Shown here one piece after another: positions 1-6,161 of a DNA stretch of 6,161 bases (position 1 is the first letter of the stretch; each line of letters starts with the position of its first letter). The stretch covers positions 1-6,161 of the forward strand of contig DAOWBJ010000111.1 in NCBI GenBank assembly GCA_030634125.1, given 5' to 3'. This stretch comes from Victivallales bacterium. GTDB lineage: Bacteria; Verrucomicrobiota; Lentisphaeria; Victivallales; Victivallaceae. Below the pieces are notes generated by a model. It did not search any database, was not told where the DNA came from, and saw nothing but the letters and a program-made list of their open reading frames with translations. The translations under genes and the position numbers were made by a program.

Positions 1-29
1 ACTATTTTACCCAAAAAATAACTTTTTAT
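1..29. other. Short tail after the GT4 stop
   Basis: Only 29 bases follow the GT4 stop codon. They hold an A-run/T-run that could pair weakly, but no GC-rich stem. I cannot tell whether the operon ends here or continues. Confidence 0.3.
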
Positions 30-1196
30 TTATTGACGAATACTTAGCATTGCGCTCATCGCTGAAACAAATTTCTCAGGCCGGAAGTTTTTTGAAACAA
101 ATTTATATCCGACAATCCCCATTCCTTCGGCTGTTTCATGCGATCCCAAAAGATATTCCAGTTCAGCATATAAAGTTGTAACATCTTTTGAAGGTACAAC
201 TAAACCGTTTTTGCCGTGATACAGCCATTCAGTAACTCCGCCGACGTCAAAGGCTATCACCGGCACTTTGTGCGCGAACGCCTCAATTCCCGTCAAGCCG
301 AAAGGCTCCTGCCAGCGCGAAGGAAAAACCGCTATATCAGCTTTATCCCAAAACTTTGAAACATCATTCTGCCAGCCGGTAAATTCAACTTTATCAGCTA
401 TTCCCAGTCCTGAAGCTAAATTTTTCAGAAATTCCATATCTTTACCATCGCCAACGATCACGGCATGATATTTTCTATTAAGCCGCGCCAAAGCCCGCAG
501 CATTAAATCAACTCCTTTTCCGCGGATCAACTGACCGGCAAACATAATTACCGGCGGATTGGAAAAAGCTTTTTTGCGGTTTTGTTTTTCCGGCAGTTCA
601 CGAACCGGATAAATTTTATAAACAGCCTTTTCTGCAAACCCGTTCATCAGCAGATTGCCGCGCATAAATTCCGATAACACAATGAAACTCCGACACTTGC
701 GGATTTCGTTCAACAAAGCTGAAAACTTAAACATTTTCCCGCATCCCATAGTACAAATACTGCAATAAAAAAGGTTTGAAGGTAAAATGCAGTTAATTCG
801 TCCAATCGGAAAATATTTGTGATGCCGCGCGCAGTAATAATCATGATCTGATACGCATACGGAAGTATTGAAGCTCATGCGCAGCTTCGAAACCAATTCC
901 GCGTCAGTTACTTTAAAAATAACCACCAGATCAAAATCTTCCTCCGCTATGATTTCATCAATTTCGCCCGTCCTGAAATTCTTATCAAAAAGCGCCAGAA
1001 AATTTTTCAGCTCCAGAGCTTCTTCAGCAAACATCATACTGACAGCCCAGCCGGCATCTTTCAAGGCTTTAGCACTATCGTAAATATAACGTTCCACCCC
1101 GCCGAAAAATCCCGCCTTTTCGGAGACATATAAAACTCGTTTTGTTTTTTGTTTTTTACTATTCATTCCCTGCCTTTCCGCCAGCCAGATAATCAT
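30..1196 (-). CDS. GT4-family (GT-B fold) glycosyltransferase
   Basis: Likely a retaining glycosyltransferase that moves a sugar from a nucleotide-sugar donor to a growing surface glycan at the cytoplasmic side of the membrane. Numbering is from the 1196 start (388 aa). The N-terminal acceptor domain has GGVERY (residues 32-37), the usual glycine-rich loop. The C-terminal donor domain starts near 'FAGQLIRGKG' (219-228), continues through 'VGDGKDMEFL' (248-257), and carries the GT4 EX7E motif as E297 and E305 in 'EPFGLTGIEAF', then 'GGVTEW' and 'NGLVVP'. A cysteine cluster (C122, C136, C145, C148, C152) lies in the acceptor domain. The start is uncertain: from 1196 it overlaps the upstream GT2 gene by 38 bp. 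The ATG at 1166 (Met11) overlaps by only 8 bp, places 'KRVLYVSE' near the N-terminus as is usual for the family, and has purine-rich sequence upstream, so I slightly prefer it. The acceptor and sugar cannot be read from the sequence. It is the last gene of the operon seen here. Confidence 0.9.
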   Translation of the reverse strand: MIIWLAERQGMNSKKQKTKRVLYVSEKAGFFGGVERYIYDSAKALKDAGWAVSMMFAEEALELKNFLALFDKNFRTGEIDEIIAEEDFDLVVIFKVTDAELVSKLRMSFNTSVCVSDHDYYCARHHKYFPIGRINCILPSNLFYCSICTMGCGKMFKFSALLNEIRKCRSFIVLSEFMRGNLLMNGFAEKAVYKIYPVRELPEKQNRKKAFSNPPVIMFAGQLIRGKGVDLMLRALARLNRKYHAVIVGDGKDMEFLKNLASGLGIADKVEFTGWQNDVSKFWDKADIAVFPSRWQEPFGLTGIEAFAHKVPVIAFDVGGVTEWLYHGKNGLVVPSKDVTTLYAELEYLLGSHETAEGMGIVGYKFVSKNFRPEKFVSAMSAMLSIRQ

Positions 1197-2025
1197 GTCG
1201 TCCTTTCCAGGAATAAAGGCGCTGTGTAATACGATACACTAAAGCGCTTGGTAAAACCAATATTTTTCCAGTTTTTAATAAATAAATAATATCTCTGCCT
1301 ATCTCCGCCAGGCAGGAAAAAACGAATCCGCAGAAAGTTTTTTTCCCGGCGTAGATTTGTCCTTCGGCAATACCTTCATTATAAAAACGTTTTTTCAGTT
1401 CTTTTAAACTGTAATTATGGGAATGTTCGACTTTTGCGTCAGCTGCATAAGATGCTTTGTAATTTAGTTTTTTCATCTGCCATGCCCAGTCCGCATCCTC
1501 AGAATATTGCAAATCCTCCCGGAAAGGATGTTCCAGTAAAATTTTCTTAAAAATGGCTGAACTGGCCAGTGAAAAAAAATGATTCCAGGTCGCGGCGACG
1601 GAACCATCTCCAAAAGCACGCATATTATCCTTGCGCACCAGCGGGAAAGCATCAGGTCGGGCTAACTGATTACAAAAAACGCCGTAAATTTTATCCGCGT
1701 CAGGCGAAAGCAGCGGTTCAATCAGCCTTCCCAGCCAGTTTTCATCTTCAGGAATGCAGTCGGAATTATTAAAAACAATAATTTCGCCTTTGGCTTTATT
1801 GACAGCATTATTCAGCACTTTACCGGGGACATAATCACCGGGTCTTATCTGCCATGATTTATCTGGATTATATTTCTGAATAATTTCCCAGGTTCCGTCT
1901 TCTGAGCCGGAATCAAAGTTAAGTATCTCAAAATCAGTAAACTTTTGCTTTAAAATTTTCTCAAAAGTCTCAGCTATATAAAGTATATCATTTTTAGAGC
2001 GCATCACAATAGTAACTAATGGCAT
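1159..2025 (-). CDS. GT2-family (GT-A fold) glycosyltransferase
   Basis: Likely an inverting, metal-dependent glycosyltransferase for polysaccharide, O-antigen or similar glycan assembly. The 288-aa protein opens with the typical GT2 strand 'PLVTIVMRSKND' and the nucleotide-binding 'DSGSEDGT' (38-45). 'FNNSDCIP' (85-92) occupies the DXD position; D89 is the likely metal ligand, with S-D-C instead of a classic D-X-D. 'SEDADWAWQM' (175-184) supplies the acidic ED motif expected for the catalytic base. 'HSHNYS' (201-206) is seen in many rhamnosyltransferase-like GT2 enzymes. The tail (about 230-265) is hydrophobic and basic, which suggests membrane association without a clear transmembrane helix. 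The ATG at 2025 has a strong Shine-Dalgarno, and the gene begins 5 bp after the regulator's stop codon. It overlaps the next glycosyltransferase, so the two are probably co-translated and may act in consecutive steps. The donor sugar cannot be named. Confidence 0.9.
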   Translation of the reverse strand: MPLVTIVMRSKNDILYIAETFEKILKQKFTDFEILNFDSGSEDGTWEIIQKYNPDKSWQIRPGDYVPGKVLNNAVNKAKGEIIVFNNSDCIPEDENWLGRLIEPLLSPDADKIYGVFCNQLARPDAFPLVRKDNMRAFGDGSVAATWNHFFSLASSAIFKKILLEHPFREDLQYSEDADWAWQMKKLNYKASYAADAKVEHSHNYSLKELKKRFYNEGIAEGQIYAGKKTFCGFVFSCLAEIGRDIIYLLKTGKILVLPSALVYRITQRLYSWKGRHDYLAGGKAGNE

Positions 2026-2041
2026 TAAATTTATCCCTCCC
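2026..2041 (-). promoter_or_regulatory. Strong ribosome binding site of the GT2 gene
   Basis: On the minus strand the sequence is GGGAGGG, then nine bases, then ATG. The Shine-Dalgarno lies inside the last codons of the upstream regulator (…K-R-E-G-stop), so ribosomes finishing the regulator end on top of it. This suggests translational coupling. Thirteen bases of this site are identical to the site in front of the regulator gene. Confidence 0.75.
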
Positions 2042-3656
2042 GTTTGATGATAAAACTCGTTTCATTCAAGTCTCCATAGCGATTGCATTCTACTTTTCCG
2101 GCAATAGACTTAATAATCGCCATACCGCGCCCTGCTGTCGCTAATTTATTATTATCATCCCAAATATTTTCATCAATAGCGATAGGATTAGTATTAAAGG
2201 TCCACGGCTTGCCTTTATCCCAGATTTTTAATACGACTTCATCTTCATTAATTACGAGATCAACTAAAATTTTCGGACCTTCCTGCTGGCATTTTTCCAA
2301 TCCATGCATAAGTATATTATTCAAGAATTCATTAAGCAATAATTCCAATTCAACCGCTAATTTTTCATCTCCAGTATTCTTTATAATAAAATGTTCACAC
2401 TCCATTCCCATAAAATCAGTATGTAAGATATCCGGCACTGCTGTAAGATGCAAATGATTTTTCTCGTCCTTCAAAACTTTGTTCTTCTTTATCATAAGCA
2501 TACAAACATCATCTTCAATATTAGTATATCCCGCCTTCTCTATGGCATGACAAACATAATACGGCACGACGGGAGATATCGTATCGGCAACAGATTTTTC
2601 AAGTAACAATCGAAATTTTTCAATCCCCAGAATAGCGTCTTTTTCATTGCTCATCTCAATGATTCCGTCCGTGATTCCAAAAAAACTGCTGTCGTCATCA
2701 AAATCAATCTCTACCGCTTCAGTTTTGCAGTTAAACACATAATCATTAACCCAGCCGACCGGAATCGCGCCTTTATTTTCAGGGTTTAATAATTTTACTT
2801 CTCCTGATTCAGCATCATGCATAAAAAAACTAAGGTGTCCGGCACTGATAAACGTTAATTTATTAATATTAAAATCAAACAATGCCACTAAACAGGTCAT
2901 ATAATTTTTTTTCTGCATATCCACGCAAAAAAAACTGTTCAAACGATTCAAAATATCATCAAGTTTAATATCATCATCAGACACCATAATCAGCGTTTTG
3001 ACCAAAGCATGTATAGCACTCATATATAGAGCAGCTTGAATGCCATGTCCCGCAATATCTCCTAAAAGCATAAAATAGCGTCCGGGACTGACTTTGGTAA
3101 GATCAAAAATATCACCGCTGATTTTATAAACAGGCTTATAAAGTGAAGACATTATAAAATCTTCCTTCATCATAATCCAGTTAGGCAAAAGCAAGTGCTG
3201 CACTTCCGAAGCCAAATCAAGATTTTCTTCAAGCGTAGTGTAATATTTCCTGGTTTCATCATCAGAACGGTAAGTTTTGACCACACTTTTTATCATATTA
3301 AGCAAACGGTCGAGGTTGAAAGGTTTTTTCATATAGTAAGTGGCTTGATCCGCGGAAATCTTCTCAATTAAATCGTTATGAATTGTATCAATAATCGCGG
3401 TAAGACAAATTATCGGTAAGTACTGATCATATGCGCGAATCAATTTGCGAAGCTCAAAACCATCCATGTCGGGCATAACTATATCAAGCAGAACAATATC
3501 ATAGTTATTTTTTTTAATCAATTCAATTGCTTCACCACCAACACTACAGCAATCTATGTCGACATCTTTATCCTTAAGAGCTTCCTCCAGCAGCAGAAGG
3601 TTAACTGTTTCACTATCTACCGCTAAAAGCTTTATATCTCTACCATAGACTTTCAA
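2031..3656 (-). CDS. REC–PP2C–HATPase partner-switching response regulator (HsbR/CrsR-like)
   Basis: A 541-aa cytoplasmic regulator with three domains. Receiver (about 6-127): phosphoacceptor D58 in 'LLDIVMPDMDG', switch T86, and K111 in 'KKPF'; the acidic pair is D14-S15, with serine where a second acid is usual. SpoIIE/RsbU-type PP2C phosphatase (about 165-390): 'GDIFD' (181-185), 'GDIAGHGIQAAL' (199-210), 'SAGHL' (271-275), 'TDGIIE' (329-334) and 'EDDV' (381-384), so the metal ligands look complete. RsbW/SpoIIAB-type GHKL kinase (about 405-541): N-box E443, N447, H451 in 'NEFLNNILMHG', G1 box 'DKG' (480-482) and G2 box 'GRGMAI' (509-514). Proteins of this layout (Pseudomonas HsbR, Shewanella CrsR) both phosphorylate and dephosphorylate a STAS partner, with direction set by receiver phosphorylation. 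The STAS gene lies directly upstream. The start is TTG at 3656: an in-frame TGA sits four codons upstream, and the first internal Met (M61) is within the receiver. I infer that a histidine kinase encoded elsewhere provides the input. Confidence 0.93.
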   Translation of the reverse strand: MKVYGRDIKLLAVDSETVNLLLLEEALKDKDVDIDCCSVGGEAIELIKKNNYDIVLLDIVMPDMDGFELRKLIRAYDQYLPIICLTAIIDTIHNDLIEKISADQATYYMKKPFNLDRLLNMIKSVVKTYRSDDETRKYYTTLEENLDLASEVQHLLLPNWIMMKEDFIMSSLYKPVYKISGDIFDLTKVSPGRYFMLLGDIAGHGIQAALYMSAIHALVKTLIMVSDDDIKLDDILNRLNSFFCVDMQKKNYMTCLVALFDFNINKLTFISAGHLSFFMHDAESGEVKLLNPENKGAIPVGWVNDYVFNCKTEAVEIDFDDDSSFFGITDGIIEMSNEKDAILGIEKFRLLLEKSVADTISPVVPYYVCHAIEKAGYTNIEDDVCMLMIKKNKVLKDEKNHLHLTAVPDILHTDFMGMECEHFIIKNTGDEKLAVELELLLNEFLNNILMHGLEKCQQEGPKILVDLVINEDEVVLKIWDKGKPWTFNTNPIAIDENIWDDNNKLATAGRGMAIIKSIAGKVECNRYGDLNETSFIIKREG

Positions 3657-3667
3657 ATTTATCCCTC
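3657..3667 (-). promoter_or_regulatory. Ribosome binding site fixing a TTG start
   Basis: Minus-strand GAGGG is followed by six bases and then TTG (3656-3654). The in-frame TGA at 3668-3666 overlaps this site, so the reading frame cannot extend further upstream, and no ATG or GTG lies between. The good Shine-Dalgarno plus the blocked frame make TTG the start of the regulator. Confidence 0.8.
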
Positions 3668-3779
3668 AAAAAGCTAAACTATTCTAGTCGCAATTTCGCC
3701 ATATACTGTTAATACCTAGTCGATTGAAGAAGCCTGACACAAACATCGGAGCAAGTGGGTGCGGAAATACGTAAATCAT
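3657..3779 (-). other. Intergenic gap between STAS and regulator genes
   Basis: A 123-bp non-coding stretch with no convincing terminator hairpin, so read-through from the STAS gene is possible. On the minus strand TAGAAT (3686-3681) resembles a -10 box, but the nearest -35-like hexamer (TTAACA) is about 20 bases upstream, which is too far for a confident promoter call. A 7-bp direct repeat, CTAGTCG on the plus strand, occurs at 3684-3690 and 3716-3722, 32 bp apart. The STAS-proximal half is noticeably more GC-rich than the rest. Confidence 0.35.
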
Positions 3780-4109
3780 TTAAAAAGCAGCTACAGCTGA
3801 ATCCACATCCTCAAAAATATCAAAAATCTTATATGCACGCGTGATCTCAAAAACCATTTTAGTTTTATTCTGCAAACATGCTATTTTTAAATCACCGTTA
3901 TTGTTCGTCGCCGCCTTTAAGCATGAAACAACGCCCCCAAGTCCCGTGCTGTCAAGGTACTCCAAAGATGTTAAATCAAAAACAAAACTGTTTTCTTCCG
4001 GGCAGAATTCCTGAAATTTCTTTTTCAGCAAATGCACATTTACCGCATTAAGCCGTCCGGAAATCTCAATAATAACAACATCATTCTTTTTATGCGATTT
4101 TAATTTCAT
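3780..4109 (-). CDS. STAS-domain anti-sigma-factor antagonist (SpoIIAA/RsbV/HsbA-like)
   Basis: A 109-aa single-domain protein, the usual length for SpoIIAA/RsbV-type antagonists. It starts 'MKLKSHKKNDVVIIEISGRL', the first STAS beta strands, and has 'FDLTSLEYLDSTGLGGVV' (44-61). In that motif S54 of 'DSTGLG' aligns with the serine that the partner kinase phosphorylates (S58 in Bacillus SpoIIAA). The unphosphorylated form would bind a target or sequester the kinase; phosphorylation would release it. The gene sits directly upstream of the fused phosphatase/kinase, which is the expected enzyme for S54, and is probably the first gene of the operon. The ATG at 4109 is preceded by a weak, distant AAGAG, so initiation may be modest. 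In this family the output could be an anti-sigma factor, an anti-FlgM-type target or a diguanylate cyclase; none is encoded in the window. Confidence 0.93.
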   Translation of the reverse strand: MKLKSHKKNDVVIIEISGRLNAVNVHLLKKKFQEFCPEENSFVFDLTSLEYLDSTGLGGVVSCLKAATNNNGDLKIACLQNKTKMVFEITRAYKIFDIFEDVDSAVAAF

Positions 4110-4159
4110 TATAAATAAACTCTTACTTTTATTTAATAATTCTACGAATTGTTAATAAA

Positions 4160-4188
4160 AGTATACAGTACAAATCAGCTAAAAACAA
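4160..4188 (-). promoter_or_regulatory. Candidate promoter for the STAS operon
   Basis: On the minus strand, TTGTTT (4188-4183) is separated by 17 bases from TATACT (4165-4160), a 5/6 match to the -10 consensus; the -35 matches at only three positions. This would place the 5' end about 45 bases before the STAS ATG. In such AT-rich DNA, chance matches are common. Confidence 0.35.
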
Positions 4189-4293
4189 TAGCGAAACTAA
4201 GATAAATTTTATTTCTAATCGACATTTCGCATTACAAAAAGCATTATAATTATTCCAATACATTCAAATTTATGCTGTATATATATTGGTATT

Positions 4294-4322
4294 TTTACTA
4301 ATTAAGGGTATTGTTTTATACT
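4294..4322 (+). promoter_or_regulatory. Candidate promoter for the transglutaminase-like gene
   Basis: TTTACT (4294-4299) and TATACT (4317-4322) are separated by 17 bases and would give a leader of about 20 bases ahead of the ATG at 4351. An alternative farther upstream is TCGACA (4219-4224) with either CATTAT (spacer 17) or the perfect TATAAT at 4245-4250 (spacer 20). The sequence alone does not decide between them. Confidence 0.35.
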
Positions 4323-4350
4323 AAAACATAAAATTCAAGAGATATTTTTG

Positions 4351-6161
4351 ATGAAATCACTTTTTTATAAAGCTTTAATTTTACTGATACTTGCTGTCCC
4401 GGTCAGTCAGGCGGCGACAAAGCAAACAGTCCCCGAGCCTTTTATTGAGCGCGGCAAAGTAATGCAGGCAATAAAAAAGGTGAATCGGGAAAAATACCCG
4501 GATGCCGACAGCGTGTTGGTACGGGATGTACAAAAAGTTACTTATCAAGCTGACGGTTCTTCGATTGAATTCGATGAATTCTACCAGAAAATACTCACCG
4601 AAAAAGGCAAACGCCGCGCGGGAGTATTCAGTGAATATTTTAATCGTTCTTACGGAAAAGTTAAGATATTGGCTATCGAAATAATAAAACCGGATGGCAA
4701 AACCATAAACATTGACATCGCCAAAAATTCAAAAGTAATGATTAGTCCCGGTCAAATGGGAAGCAATATTTACAATCCAAACGCTAAAATTTTGAGCGTA
4801 ACTGTCCCGGGCGTTGAAATCGGCGATACAATGCGCTATTTCGTACAACGCAGTGTTTTTACACCACGCATGAAAAATATCTGGACTGACATGTATGTGC
4901 TGCAATCTACAACTCCGGTTATATATTACAATATAGTAGTTAACGGACCCAAAAGCAGACCTCTTAAAAAATATATTGTCAAAAGCCCGATTAAAGATTC
5001 AAACTCATTCAACAAAAAAGAAGTCGGCGACAGAATTATTTACAACTGGACTTTCCGCGATATACCACGAATTTTCCCCGAACCCAAAATGCCGGCTTAT
5101 TATATGCATGCACAGCGTTTGCTGCTAAGTACGGCGGGATCATGGTCGGAGATTTCCAAATGGTACAGCAAGCTTTGCGCTCCGCATCTGACCAAAACAA
5201 CTCCGGCTATGAAGAAAAAAGTTACTGAATTAATCAAAGGTCTCAAAAGCGATAAGGAAAAAATCGAAGCAATTTTCCGTTTTGTTTCAACTAAAATCCG
5301 TTATATGGGACTTACTATTGAAACCACAGCTCCCGGATATGAGCCGCACGACATTGATTTGACTTTCAAAAACCGTTACGGCGTATGCCGTGACAAAGCC
5401 GCCCTGCTGGCGGGAATGCTCCGCCTGGCCGGCATAAAGGCTTATCCTGTATTAATAATGAATGGAACCAAAAAAGATAAAGAAGTGCCCAATAACATAT
5501 TTAATCATGCCATCACCTGCGCTATCACCAAAGAAGGCAAAACTGTCCTGATGGATTCCACCGATGAAACAACTAAAGATATCCTGCCCGCGTACCTTTC
5601 CGACAAAAGCTATTTACCGGCTAAACCCTCCGGCAGTGATTTGCTTACATCTCCGATTGTTCCGGCAAGCAAGAATTTACTGCAGGCTGACACCACAGGT
5701 GAACTGCTGAAAGACGGAAGCCTGACCGCGCTGACAAAACTTAAATTCAACGGCATAAATGACACCATATACCGCGGCGCGTTTTCCCGCTGGAAAACGG
5801 AACGCGTCAAGCAGTTTTTCGCGGCGCGGCTGAAATCCCTGATGCCCGGCGCAAAACTTAACAGCTTTAAAATCACTCCTGAAAATTTGCGTGATTTCAA
5901 AACTCCGCTTTCAGTTAAATTCAGTTTTAATACAAACAGTCTTCTGATTCAAGGCAAAAACACTATGCTGCTGCAAGTTCCACGAATTGGTTCTTCATTC
6001 AGCGCCGTAAACTGGGTACTGGGAAATATGGGCTTGACAAAGCGCAAATATCCTTTGCAGTTATCCGCGACTTGCGGCATTGTTGAAAACTTTGACTATA
6101 AACTGCCTGCCGGTTTAACTATTGCTAAATTTCCTGAATACAAAAAAATCGAATGGAACAA
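4351..6161 (+). CDS. Exported DUF3857/transglutaminase-like protein, 3' end beyond window
   Basis: An open frame of 603 complete codons runs from the ATG at 4351 to the window edge without a stop; AAGAG lies about 10 bases before the ATG. The N-terminus is a signal peptide: basic MKSLFYK, a hydrophobic core, and likely cleavage after 'VSQA' near residue 21. I see no lipobox cysteine, so the protein is probably periplasmic or secreted. Residues about 60-245 resemble the DUF3857 beta-rich domain. Residues about 308-405 form a transglutaminase-like core: C346 in 'YGVCRDKAALL', H386 in 'NHAITC' and D402 in 'LMDSTDE' give an intact Cys-His-Asp triad at normal spacing. The following region (about 430-600) is beta-rich and resembles the tail seen after this core in DUF3857 proteins. 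The family is common in Bacteroidota and some other Gram-negatives; its substrate is mostly unknown, and peptidase or amide-bond activity is inferred from the triad. It is transcribed away from the partner-switch operon, so a functional link is unproven. Confidence 0.9.
   Translation, partial: MKSLFYKALILLILAVPVSQAATKQTVPEPFIERGKVMQAIKKVNREKYPDADSVLVRDVQKVTYQADGSSIEFDEFYQKILTEKGKRRAGVFSEYFNRSYGKVKILAIEIIKPDGKTINIDIAKNSKVMISPGQMGSNIYNPNAKILSVTVPGVEIGDTMRYFVQRSVFTPRMKNIWTDMYVLQSTTPVIYYNIVVNGPKSRPLKKYIVKSPIKDSNSFNKKEVGDRIIYNWTFRDIPRIFPEPKMPAYYMHAQRLLLSTAGSWSEISKWYSKLCAPHLTKTTPAMKKKVTELIKGLKSDKEKIEAIFRFVSTKIRYMGLTIETTAPGYEPHDIDLTFKNRYGVCRDKAALLAGMLRLAGIKAYPVLIMNGTKKDKEVPNNIFNHAITCAITKEGKTVLMDSTDETTKDILPAYLSDKSYLPAKPSGSDLLTSPIVPASKNLLQADTTGELLKDGSLTALTKLKFNGINDTIYRGAFSRWKTERVKQFFAARLKSLMPGAKLNSFKITPENLRDFKTPLSVKFSFNTNSLLIQGKNTMLLQVPRIGSSFSAVNWVLGNMGLTKRKYPLQLSATCGIVENFDYKLPAGLTIAKFPEYKKIEWN

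Larger units (their letters stand above)
4110..4350. promoter_or_regulatory. Divergent AT-rich intergenic promoter region
   Basis: A 241-bp non-coding stretch separates the start codons of two divergent genes, so it should hold promoters for both. It is strongly AT-rich. It contains an 8-bp palindrome, ATTATAAT (4243-4250), that could serve as a -10 element on either strand, as well as better-placed candidates closer to each gene. I see no riboswitch-like fold, small ORF or terminator in it. Confidence 0.6.

Noticed and set aside
5..28. A-run/T-run that could fold as a terminator after GT4
   Set aside because: The stem would be only A-T pairs with no GC core, which is expected by chance in this AT-rich sequence.
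268..468. Plus-strand open frame of 66 codons
   Set aside because: It lies antisense within the clear GT4 gene, has no family resemblance and no ribosome binding site.
868..1083. Plus-strand open frame of 71 codons
   Set aside because: Antisense to the GT4 N-terminal domain; its serine-rich composition is typical of reverse-strand reading.
1569..1772. Plus-strand open frame of 67 codons
   Set aside because: Antisense within GT2, with no recognisable domain.
2083..2457. Plus-strand open frame of 124 codons
   Set aside because: Antisense to the kinase domain of the regulator, whose motifs in the other frame are unmistakable.
4502..4684. Plus-strand open frame of 60 codons
   Set aside because: It is an out-of-frame shadow of the DUF3857-transglutaminase gene that starts at 4351.
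5380..5850. More GC-rich stretch, possible horizontal insertion
   Set aside because: The reading frame and domain continue unbroken through it and it contains the conserved catalytic core, so local codon preference explains it better.
5610..5900. Minus-strand open frame of 96 codons
   Set aside because: Antisense to the transglutaminase-like gene, with no motif or ribosome binding site.

Overview
The window comes from an AT-rich bacterial genome, probably Gram-negative. It carries two divergent transcription units separated by an AT-rich intergenic region of about 240 bp (4110-4350). Nothing in it fixes the taxon. A fused receiver/phosphatase/kinase regulator, a secreted DUF3857-transglutaminase protein and low-GC coding would suit a PVC-superphylum or Bacteroidota-like genome, but that is a weak guess. 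There are no RNA genes, mobile elements, CRISPR arrays or broken genes.

The minus-strand unit reads from 4109 leftward and has four genes. First is a 109-aa STAS-domain anti-sigma-factor antagonist with its phosphorylatable serine intact. After a 123-bp gap comes a 541-aa protein that joins a two-component receiver domain, a SpoIIE/RsbU-type PP2C phosphatase and an RsbW/SpoIIAB-type GHKL kinase in one chain. This pair matches the architecture of the HsbR/HsbA (Pseudomonas) and CrsR/CrsA (Shewanella) partner-switching systems. One protein would phosphorylate and dephosphorylate the STAS partner, with the balance set by phosphorylation of the receiver. Two glycosyltransferases follow with almost no spacing: a GT-A/GT2 enzyme 5 bp downstream, and a GT-B/GT4 enzyme whose start overlaps the GT2 gene. 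The operon may continue beyond position 1.

The plus-strand unit begins at 4351 and runs off the right edge. It encodes an exported protein with a signal peptide, a DUF3857-like N-terminal domain and a transglutaminase-like fold with an intact Cys-His-Asp triad.

The main point of interest is the combination: a complete, catalytically intact partner switch translationally linked to sugar transferases likely to act on a surface glycan. No sigma factor, sensor kinase or other obvious output partner lies in the window, so the target of the switch is open. A TTG start for the regulator, and an identical 13-nt ribosome-binding segment in front of the regulator and the GT2 gene, are smaller features worth checking.
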